Below, piece after piece: positions 1 through 5,737 of a stretch of DNA of 6,633 nt. A model generated the notes under the pieces. The model searched no databases. It was not told the origin of the DNA and worked only from the letters and a program-made list of their open reading frames with translations. The stretch's first letter is position 1. Each line of letters opens with the position of its first letter. Source of the DNA: an uncultured Oscillospiraceae bacterium (GTDB taxonomy: Bacteria; Bacillota; Clostridia; Oscillospirales; Ruminococcaceae); the NCBI GenBank assembly GCA_910577365.1, contig CAJTMU010000112.1, positions 1 to 6,633 of the forward strand, given 5' to 3'. The translations under genes and the position numbers were made by a program.

Positions 1-19
1 ATATGAAATCAAAAGGGTA

Positions 20-34
20 CTCATTTCCGATGAG
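20..34 (-). terminator. weak hairpin downstream of the wall-anchored protein gene
   Basis: The inverted repeat CTCAT / ATGAG (20-24 and 30-34, loop of 5) lies just past the stop codon of the minus-strand gene. On the minus strand it is followed by TACCCTTTTG, a short T tract. The position suits a transcription terminator, but the 5-bp stem is short and the T run poor, so this is a weak candidate only. Confidence 0.3.
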
Positions 35-40
35 GATATA

Positions 41-802
41 TTAGGTAGATCTTTTCTTCCTTACAGCGAACATTGCTGTTGCAGCGATAAGAGCAACTCC
101 GGCAACAGGGGCTATTCCTTCGATTCCAGTATTGGGACTTCCCTTTTCATTAGAAGGAGTTGTGTCGGCAGATGTATTCGTGTCTGTTGCTGTATCCATA
201 GGAGCAGACGCAGTAAGCTCGCACTCCGCAAACGTATGAGCGTCCGGCGACTGAATAACATCATTGATGGTTATCACCATCGTTGTGGATGCGTTTACGC
301 CGCTGATACACAATTCAAGGCAGTCTATCTTCTCAAGGTATTCTTTGTAAAAATCCTCTCCGGTTTCCTCGTCCTCAAACGTTGTAACCTTCATAAATTC
401 GGATAACGGAACTATCAATTCATAGGAACCGTCATGGTCGATAACAAATTCGGGAATACCGCCTATCTTCTCATAGTCCTCCGCGCCCCATGCGGAAGGC
501 GTCCAGTCGTTGATGCCGAAGCCGGCTCTTGCATTATATGAACCGTCGCAATTCTCAACGTCAAAGCTGATGATTATGTCCTTTGTGCCCGCGTCAACTT
601 CACCGATAGTAAATATGGTGTTCTCATTGTAAGGGTTGGCGATTTTTATCCAGGCTTCACCATTGTCATCATATACTCCGTCCGCATTTACGTTTATTGT
701 CGTTGACACTCCCGTGGGATTAAGGAATTCCGCGCCGGCAACGGTCGTCAGGGAGCAGGATACCGCTATAACGGCAGCATATGATATTATTCTTGTTTTC
801 AT
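41..802 (-). CDS. secreted, sortase-anchored surface protein with PNTG sorting signal
   Basis: A predicted surface protein of 253 residues. The start is the ATG at 802 (MKTRIISY...): GGAGG sits 8 nt upstream, whereas the in-frame TTG at 817 overlaps that ribosome site. Residues 1-24 form a signal peptide with probable cleavage after VAGA. Residues about 25-195 form a beta-rich domain with many aromatic, Asp and Gly residues. I do not recognise it with certainty; it resembles a carbohydrate-binding beta-sandwich, which would fit the neighbouring sugar-uptake genes. A Thr/Ser-rich linker (about 196-221) leads to the cell-wall sorting signal: PNTG at 223-226, a hydrophobic segment to about 247, then RKKR. 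PNTG in place of LPXTG is common in Ruminococcus-type proteins (family knowledge). The gene has its own strong promoter (920-948). Likely role: binding polysaccharide at the cell wall (inference). Confidence 0.85.
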   Translation of the reverse strand: MKTRIISYAAVIAVSCSLTTVAGAEFLNPTGVSTTINVNADGVYDDNGEAWIKIANPYNENTIFTIGEVDAGTKDIIISFDVENCDGSYNARAGFGINDWTPSAWGAEDYEKIGGIPEFVIDHDGSYELIVPLSEFMKVTTFEDEETGEDFYKEYLEKIDCLELCISGVNASTTMVITINDVIQSPDAHTFAECELTASAPMDTATDTNTSADTTPSNEKGSPNTGIEGIAPVAGVALIAATAMFAVRKKRST

Positions 803-912
803 GATATACTCCTCCAAAAAAATATTACGTCATGCGGTGATATCCGCTGTTCGGAATACCGTTCCGCGATCTGTTGTGCACCGCCCGCAGCCCGACCGGT
901 TTCCAACAGGAT
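803..912 (-). promoter_or_regulatory. about 110-nt 5' leader with two small hairpins
   Basis: The promoter at 920-948 would give an untranslated leader of roughly 110 nt before the ATG at 802. It contains two inverted repeats next to each other: GCGG/CCGC (834-837 and 844-847) and CGGAA/TTCCG (852-856 and 862-866). The rest is GC-rich around 880-900. No known riboswitch class was recognised. The hairpins could tune translation or mRNA stability, or mean nothing. Confidence 0.35.
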
Positions 913-919
913 TTATTGA

Positions 920-948
920 ATTATATCACGCATTTCCTTTCCTGTCAA
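920..948 (-). promoter_or_regulatory. consensus sigma-A promoter of the wall-anchored protein gene
   Basis: Read on the minus strand, TTGACA (943-948) and TATAAT (920-925) are separated by exactly 17 bp, a perfect match to the vegetative promoter consensus. It faces the gene at 41-802. The gene can therefore be transcribed independently of the AraC regulator upstream of it. Confidence 0.85.
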
Positions 949-954
949 TGAAAT

Positions 955-963
955 ATATTATCA
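955..963 (-). promoter_or_regulatory. shared operator-like word upstream of the wall-protein promoter
   Basis: On the minus strand TGATAATAT lies 6 bp upstream of the -35 box TTGACA. The same nine bases at the same 6-bp distance precede the -35 box of the solute-binding protein gene (1985-1993). It is also part of the small palindrome ATATT-GAT-AATAT (955-967). AraC-family activators commonly bind just upstream of or overlapping the -35 box, so this is a candidate half-site for the adjacent regulator (inference). Confidence 0.5.
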
Positions 964-1010
964 ATATGTGAAAATGTGAACCTTTCGCGATATTTTTTTG
1001 AAGCTCGTTC

Positions 1011-1835
1011 TCATTTATATGATGTTTTCTTGTATTCGAGCGGCGTCATATGCTCGTAACGCTTGAATACTCTGCAAAAGTAACCGCAGTCGAAGAACCC
1101 CAGTGTTTCGCTTATGACTTTTACGGTGAGGTCAGTGGTAAGCAGCAGATCCTTGGAATGCTGTAATTTAAGCTTTGTGACATATTCTATGGGAGTCATT
1201 TGAAAATTGCGCTTGAACAGTTTGCACAGGTGCTGCTTCGTAACTCCCGCCGCCTGACTTAACTGTTCAAGCGTTATCTCTTCCTTAACGTGAGAAACAA
1301 TGTAATTTACGGCTGTGATCAAAGTCTGGTTTTTTTCGGATCCCTCGACGACTGATTTATTGTTGGCAAGACGGTAGAATTCAACAAGATAGTCGTAGGC
1401 AAATCCGCCGGCATAGTAGTTCCCGTATAACCGGTCAGATTTTAAGATGGTGTAGATTTTTTTAAACAAATGATTTATTCTCGTAAGATCGGAAGAAAAG
1501 GTGTATACCGCCGGACTGTCAAATCCGAACATATTCAATATATCGTCTATCCCTTTTCCGCCAAGAACGATCCAATGGGTATCCCATACTTCACCTGTTG
1601 TATAGTATTCATGCGGTATATTTGCCGGAAGGAAAAAGGCTTGATTTGGTTTGATAGTATATTTCTTATTGTTTACAATAAGTTCTCCTTCCCCTTCGGT
1701 AGAATACAGAAACTGCGGGCGATAGTAGCCGTTTTCTCTGACCGCGTGATATTGTATATCATTTAGTCCTATTCCCTCAACGCAAATGGGGAGATCTTTT
1801 TCCGCGCCAATGACCGGATAATAAAAGTACCACAT
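1011..1835 (-). CDS. AraC-family transcriptional regulator
   Basis: A cytoplasmic DNA-binding regulator of 274 residues, the usual length for the family. Residues about 25-90 form the N-terminal cupin-like effector domain, with the typical GEGEL...Y.I..N.AFFLPANIPH pattern. The C-terminal AraC/XylS domain has two helix-turn-helix units, at about 188-210 (ITLEQLSQAAGVTKQHLCKLFKR) and 236-260 (TVKVISETLGFFDCGYFCRVFKR), and ends with the conserved MTPLEYKK. The ATG is preceded by AAGGATGG at a workable distance. The ORF is intact and ends in TGA. The gene is divergent from a sugar-binding lipoprotein gene and upstream of a surface protein. With the shared promoter word this points to a local activator of sugar uptake, probably sensing a sugar or oligosaccharide through the cupin domain. 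The ligand cannot be told from the sequence. Confidence 0.93.
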   Translation of the reverse strand: MWYFYYPVIGAEKDLPICVEGIGLNDIQYHAVRENGYYRPQFLYSTEGEGELIVNNKKYTIKPNQAFFLPANIPHEYYTTGEVWDTHWIVLGGKGIDDILNMFGFDSPAVYTFSSDLTRINHLFKKIYTILKSDRLYGNYYAGGFAYDYLVEFYRLANNKSVVEGSEKNQTLITAVNYIVSHVKEEITLEQLSQAAGVTKQHLCKLFKRNFQMTPIEYVTKLKLQHSKDLLLTTDLTVKVISETLGFFDCGYFCRVFKRYEHMTPLEYKKTSYK

Positions 1836-1869
1836 AATTATTTTCCATCCTTTCTGCCTAAGAGCCTGT

Positions 1870-1902
1870 TTATTAGGTGCGGGATTGCCGCAAACATGTC
1901 AA
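1870..1902 (-). promoter_or_regulatory. possible promoter of the AraC regulator
   Basis: On the minus strand a perfect TTGACA (1897-1902) is followed after 21 bp by TAATAA (1870-1875). The spacing is longer than the normal 16-18 bp, so a less obvious -10 box may be the one used. It faces the regulator gene and is the best candidate in this 240-bp divergent region. Confidence 0.3.
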
Positions 1903-1984
1903 GCTTTGAACGGGTGAGAGGCATCGTTTCGGATTATCGGGCGACCACAAAAAATATTTCCTTTACATTAATATTGTTTCATAA

Positions 1985-1993
1985 TGATAATAT
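1985..1993 (+). promoter_or_regulatory. shared operator-like word upstream of the solute-binding protein promoter
   Basis: TGATAATAT lies 6 bp upstream of the -35-like TTGACC (2000-2005). Word and spacing are identical to those in front of the wall-protein promoter (955-963, minus). Candidate binding site for the AraC regulator; the factor assignment is an inference. Confidence 0.5.
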
Positions 1994-1999
1994 CATATA

Positions 2000-2032
2000 T
2001 TGACCTTTTTGTCAACTGGCAATATATATAAT
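2000..2032 (+). promoter_or_regulatory. promoter of the solute-binding protein gene
   Basis: TTGACC (2000-2005) is followed after 17 bp by TATATA (2023-2028); an exact TATAAT (2027-2032) is also present but at 21 bp. The -10 region is thus AT-rich and ambiguous, as expected of a promoter that depends on an activator. The leader continues to GGAGGA (2065-2070), 6 nt before the start codon. Confidence 0.6.
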
Positions 2033-2075
2033 AAAATGGCTTGGTATTATGCCATGCCGGAAACGGAGGAAAAAT

Positions 2076-3670
2076 ATGAACACTTTACAGAAAATCGTTT
2101 GCTGCGCCGCGTCGGTCGTTCTCATCCTGTCGGCGGTCGCCTGCGATGAAAGCGAGCCGTCAGCAGTCGGATCCTCGCTGATGCCGACTACCACTTCTTT
2201 AACAACCACTGCCGACCCGGACGAAAAAGCTCCCACGGACGCGCCCGTGAAAGAGGTCAGCTCGGACAGCTTTATTCCGGACGGAAACAGCGGAACAATA
2301 AAGTAGCTTGGATATTATGATCTGGAAGTCGATGGAAAATCATCGGAACAGTGTAAGATATTTACAAGCGAATTATATGGAGGGAAGATAGAGTATCTTT
2401 CCTGTGCAAACGGATGCGCATATTTTGAGAAAATGGGAATTCTTATTGCGGCAGGCGACTCTTCCGCCATTGTGAGCTATGAATGGAAGTCGTTCCCATA
2501 CGGCATGAGTAAGAATCTATATGAGTCTCTTGACGGACTGATAGACCTTGAATCGCCCCTATGGAGCGGTATGGCGGATATAGTCGACAGCTTTGCCTAC
2601 GGCGGCAAGAGATACTGCTATCCCTACCGTATTGCTACGAATTATGCTCTCAACTACAACCGTGAGGCATTAAGGGAATATTCACTGCCAGGTCTCTATG
2701 ACCTGTATATGGAAGGCAGCTGGACATGGGATAGGTTCAAGTAGCTTCTTGTTGATTGGTGCAATGTTGACGACGAGCATATCGGTTATGCCGGAGAGGG
2801 CGGAAAGAGCTTTATCGCCACAACCGGCGCAAAGCTTATTTCTGTTAACGATGACGGAACAATCTCAAACAATATAAATGACCCTAATGTTACCCGCGCT
2901 ATGGTATTCTGTTCTTCCTTGTACAGGAACGGTCTTGTGTATCAGGATGAATTTAATGAATGGGTTTCGCCGCAGCTTTGGGCAAGAAACAGCAGACGTC
3001 TTCTGTTTCTCAGCATGAACCACGAGTGGACATATACCGCCTCCGCATCGGAGCTTCAGAACAAACAGGGGATTGACAATGATATTTTTGATACGGTTTC
3101 TTAGTTTGCGTTTGTACCATATCCCCGTGACCCTTCTTCCGACAAGTACACCATCGCATATGACACCTTTGGCTATATGGTGGCTAAGGGCGCGAAAATA
3201 TGAAGGGTGCGTTGGATTGGATCAACCTTAACCGCGCTTATGAAATTGAGGAAAATGTGATTGCAAATAAGAAAAAGGACTCGGTGCATCCTGAAAAACA
3301 ATTCTTTACTTCCGGAAAATATGAGGGCAGTCAGAAATGGACTTTGATATGGGACGAAAAACAATACGCCCTTTGGCAGGATATGATGAATGCCGAAAAA
3401 TTCAATTTCGTATTTGACAATTGCTGGGGTATATCCGATGAGATGAACGGCATATGTGAAAAGATACTTTTTGATCCCATTTTCAGCGGCGAAAGCTAGA
3501 TGCAGCTGAGCGCTGAATATTCGCCGGTTATTGACAGTATGATTATATACGGCAGACAGATGTGCCCTATCTTGTGGGATACCCCAAGCAGGGAATACGT
3601 GAGATTTATACAGTATTTCAAGCATCCGAAGTTCATTGCTTCGCTGGTTGGTATCGCTGATAAGAGGTAA
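2076..3670 (+). pseudogene. ABC-transporter sugar-binding lipoprotein (family 1), broken by four TAG codons and a frameshift
   Basis: The reading frame spans about 531 codons, normal for this family. The start is the ATG at 2076, 6 nt after GGAGGA. Residues 1-23 are a lipoprotein signal ending in SAVAC, followed by a Thr/Pro/Asp-rich tether. Recognisable blocks are LGYYDL, YGGKIEY, IDLESPLW, VDSFAYGGKRY, WTWDRFK, FVPYPRDP, GYMVAKGAK, KGALDWINLNRAYEIEE and FVFDNCWGISD. In-frame TAG codons occur at 2304, 2742, 3102 and 3497. A one-base loss in the A run at about 3195-3198 shifts the frame between GAK and MKGALDW. The terminal stop is TAA (3668-3670). Similarity continues across every interruption, so the decay looks recent. 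An intact copy would deliver an oligosaccharide to a membrane permease, but no permease or ATPase gene follows. If TAG were read as an amino acid, only the frameshift would remain to disable it. Confidence 0.88.
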
Positions 3671-3691
3671 AAAAGAAAACTCTGAAAATAC

Positions 3692-3729
3692 TACAGGACT
3701 ACCATTCGCTTGCGTGTGTTAGTCCTGTA
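3692..3729 (+). terminator. hairpin after the solute-binding protein gene
   Basis: A perfect 10-bp inverted repeat, TACAGGACTA / TAGTCCTGTA (3692-3701 and 3720-3729) with an 18-nt loop, starts 21 nt after the stop codon at 3670. The T tract behind it is poor (TTCGTGTATAATT). A terminator for the binding-protein transcript is the simplest reading. The long loop leaves room for another role, such as an element boundary. Confidence 0.45.
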
Positions 3730-3796
3730 TTCGTGTATAATTAAAAATATTGAAGATAACGATAACTGATCTGTGTTGTGCCACGATACAAAAAAG

Positions 3797-3848
3797 AAAG
3801 GCTGTGCGCATTTGGCTAAAGCCAGATGCCGGTTTCTGCACAGCCTTT
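3797..3848. terminator. strong two-part hairpin, probably a bidirectional terminator
   Basis: An 11-bp perfect stem, AAAGGCTGTGC / GCACAGCCTTT (3797-3807 and 3838-3848), encloses a second stem, GCATTTGGCT / AGCCAGATGC (3808-3817 and 3820-3829, one G-T pair, AA loop). On the minus strand it ends in CCTTTCTTTTTT, the ideal U tract for the 53-residue ORF just upstream. On the plus strand it ends in CCTTTT, so it could stop transcription in both directions. Confidence 0.75.
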
Positions 3849-3897
3849 TAAAAACGGTGGAAAACTTATTTGCCGCTTCTTTGCGGGAAAGGTGAGG

Positions 3898-4059
3898 TTA
3901 TGTAGCTTGTTTTTTAAGGTTTTCGGTGATCCGCCTTACAACATAGGCACGCTCCCTGTCGGTAAGGTTGGCGTTTCTGAATTTCTTTTCAACTATGCGG
4001 CAGAACAGCTCGTCGGTGCATTCCTGCAGCGCGTCCAGCGAAGCCTTGTCCTCCGGCAT
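3898..4059 (-). CDS. small protein of 53 residues next to the relaxase remnant
   Basis: An uninterrupted minus-strand ORF that runs from ATG at 4059 (MPEDKASLDALQE...) to TAA at 3898 (...VVRRITENLKKQAT). It begins 5 nt after the stop of the relaxase fragment and ends 50 nt before a strong terminator, so the two probably shared a transcript. The composition is that of a real soluble, helical, charged protein, with a conserved-looking LTDRERAYVVRRITENL segment. I do not recognise the family. No clear ribosome site precedes the ATG. It may be translated by coupling, or be the end of a longer gene whose frame was disturbed. No membrane segment or signal peptide is present. Confidence 0.5.
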   Translation of the reverse strand: MPEDKASLDALQECTDELFCRIVEKKFRNANLTDRERAYVVRRITENLKKQAT

Positions 4060-4064
4060 ATGAA

Positions 4065-4283
4065 TTAGGTCTTATCGACATAGACATTCAGCTTATACAG
4101 ATCGCTGTATGATTCGCTGTATTTCAGACCATCCACGAATCTGACCGTGTTAAATACGAAATGCATATGCACATTATCCGTATTATCATGAACCCCGAAT
4201 ACGATCTGATACCTGTCCGCATAGAAAGCCGCGATCTGCCAGCTCAGAATATACGCATAGTATGGAGTGATATTCTCATCTGA
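4065..4283 (-). pseudogene. relaxase (mobilization protein) fragment
   Basis: About 72 residues resemble the catalytic core of relaxases of the MobA/VirD2 type, which nick at oriT to start DNA transfer. The segment reads ENITPYYAYILSW... DRYQIVFG, then HDNTDNVHMHFVFN with the metal-binding HxxxxxHxH histidines, then VDGLKYSESYSDLYKLNVYVDK and a TAA at 4065-4067. The N-terminal part with the catalytic tyrosine and the whole C-terminal part are absent. Beyond about 4283 the frame stays open as far as 4409 but turns into AT-rich Phe/Leu/Lys sequence that does not look like protein. The fragment alone cannot work. An abrupt composition change at about 4283 marks a deletion junction or insertion border. 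Confidence 0.75.
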
Positions 4284-4355
4284 TATAATATGATTTTGCA
4301 AATAAGTTATATTTATTTGAAAAAATAAGATTGTAAGTTTGCTTTTAGCAAGATT

Positions 4356-4404
4356 TTTTGACAAAAAGGCAAAACTTTTAAAAAAGTACAACTTTTTGTA
4401 AAAA
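4356..4404. repeat. 49-bp AT-rich imperfect palindrome
   Basis: Arms in order: TTTT (4356-4359), ACAAAAAG (4361-4368), ACTTTT (4374-4379), then AAAAGT (4382-4387), CTTTTTGT (4392-4399), AAAA (4401-4404). The pairs are 8 bp and 6 bp perfect stems plus a T/A extension, with a 2-nt central loop and small internal loops. This could form a cruciform or an RNA hairpin. Its place between relaxase and ATPase remnants suggests an oriT- or control-region structure, but low-complexity A/T sequence makes chance pairing likelier than usual. Confidence 0.55.
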
Positions 4405-4420
4405 TGCACGGATTAGCTTA

Positions 4421-4451
4421 TTGTAACTATCTTGGCAAATGAGATTATATT
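4421..4451 (+). promoter_or_regulatory. possible promoter of the ATPase gene
   Basis: TTGTAA (4421-4426) and TATATT (4446-4451) are separated by 19 bp, followed by AAGGA (4465-4469) 7 nt before the ATG at 4477. The -35 word is the same as that of the recombinase promoter. The spacing is long, so confidence is low. Confidence 0.3.
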
Positions 4452-4476
4452 AGGCTTTGTTTTTAAGGACTGTTCC

Positions 4477-5631
4477 ATGATGGATAAATGTGATATGAGC
4501 AAATATTGCTGAATTCACTGCAGTATATTGGAAAACTATGATCTGAGTGGTATTTTGTGTTGGTTTCAGCGTATAATGATGGACGAAACGGAGTTCATTT
4601 CCTATTTGCTTGCTTCAATCAACAAATTCATGAGTGAAATTGTCGAGAAATCAATAAACACCTCTGAAGCAGAGCTCTTTGCCATAATGCTGGGAGTTAT
4701 CAAATCCATTTTATGGTACATTAATTATCCCGATGAGAAAGCGGCTGAAATTGCTGATAAATTTTATGAGTGGTTGAATGAATCGTCCGCTGACATTTCA
4801 ATAATTACCGAACAATTTTGCGAATATCTTAAATCCGGCAAATTGAAGCTCAAAGAACTTGGAGAATATGAAAGTGATAAGACCTGTAACGATACCATTT
4901 TTTAGAAGAAAGACGCATTGTACCTGACTGCGCCGGTTATGAATGAAATAGCTTTAAGAATGAAAATAAGCACAATGACGCTGAAAAAACAGCTTCTTAA
5001 AGATAATATTTTAAAAACTGACGCTAACAGGGGAAAATCATATCAGAATTACAAAAAAATAGGCTCAGACTCAAAGAATATGTATGAAATCCCCTTGTCT
5101 AAAATTTACCCATTTGTGGCGGTAAGAATGCATCACGATGAATTTCCGGATGCTTCTCCGTTTAAGATCCCCTTTGGGATCAATGACGAACATCAGATTT
5201 ACTTCTGTATAAATAAGAACGAGTACGAAAACTGCAATATGTATGTTTCCGGGATAAGCGGATCGGGTAAAAGTTATGCGATTAAAAAATTTGCCGCCGA
5301 GGCAAGTCGGCAGGGATTTGAGGTTTTGAATATAGGTCTTGAGGGCAGTGTAATAGAATTTGATGAGACGAATTATGTGGAGGTTTCCGATGGCTACATA
5401 GATGAAACAATAACCGCACGAGATGTTTTCAGCGTTCTGGAGCGTGAGAAACTATCCGAACAATGCCGCAGTATACTTAAAATACTTGGGGAAAGTATTG
5501 GCAATGTAGATATTCCCGTTGATTTAAAGAAATGGGAAGATGAATTCTTAGCGCTTCTGGATTGGATTTTTGAAAAAGAGCCTGTTTTCTATAAAGCGGG
5601 CTCTTCAGCATATAAAAAGTGGAAGCTTTAA
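4477..5631 (+). pseudogene. P-loop ATPase of a mobile element (HerA/FtsK-like), interrupted and truncated
   Basis: The best start is ATG 4477, 7 nt after AAGGA. In this frame a TGA at 4510 (MMDKCDMSKYC*IHCSILEN) and a TAG at 4903 (CNDTIF*KKDALYLT) interrupt what otherwise reads as one protein to the TAA at 5629. Segments in order: a helical N-terminal part to the TAG; a winged-helix-like part just after it (LYLTAPVMNEIALRMKIS); and the start of an ATPase domain with Walker A GISGSGKS encoded at about 5248-5271, preceded by FKIPFGI and followed by FEVLNIGLEG. No Walker B or later ATPase motif follows, so the 3' portion is lost. Family knowledge: such ATPases move or process DNA in integrative elements. 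The exact family is not recognised, and a defence or phage ATPase is possible. From TTG 4528 or 4918 only short pieces could be made. Confidence 0.65.
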
Positions 5632-5679
5632 GACTTTATCAAATTGATGCAACAAGTTGCTAAATTAAAACAAATGCAC

Positions 5680-5708
5680 TTGTAAATTTGTCCGGGATAT
5701 GCTATAAT
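5680..5708 (+). promoter_or_regulatory. promoter of the serine recombinase
   Basis: TTGTAA (5680-5685) and an exact TATAAT (5703-5708) are separated by 17 bp. AAAGGAG (5725-5731) follows, 6 nt before the ATG at 5738. Promoter and ribosome site look fully functional although the gene behind them is broken. Confidence 0.75.
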
Positions 5709-5737
5709 ATAGTAAGAAATCATGAAAGGAGTCCGGC

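Larger units (their letters stand above)
4284..4476. other. AT-rich intergenic stretch between relaxase remnant and ATPase
   Basis: About 190 bp of very A/T-rich DNA with no convincing coding content on either strand. It holds a 49-bp imperfect palindrome (4356-4404), a possible promoter (4421-4451) and the AAGGA ribosome site (4465-4469) of the ATPase gene. An origin of transfer would be expected near a relaxase gene, but no known nic sequence was recognised. Confidence 0.5.

Noticed and set aside
636..971. Plus-strand frame of 111 codons opposite the surface protein gene
   Set aside because: It is antisense to a gene with signal peptide, sorting signal and promoter, and it has no ribosome site or recognisable protein content. 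Frames at 1470-1766, 2012-2236, 3173-3625 and 5810-6040 were rejected for the same kind of reason.
3195..3203. Programmed -1 frameshift in the binding protein gene
   Set aside because: The A run is only four bases, with no proper heptamer slippery site and no clear downstream structure. The gene also carries four in-frame stops. A random base loss is simpler.
3826..4068. Plus-strand frame of 80 codons
   Set aside because: It starts inside the terminator hairpin and lies opposite the 53-residue minus-strand ORF, whose composition is far more protein-like.
4358..4363. TTGACA as the -35 box of the ATPase gene
   Set aside because: At 16-18 bp downstream there is only an A run and AAAAAG, nothing like a -10 box. 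The match is part of the AT-rich palindrome.
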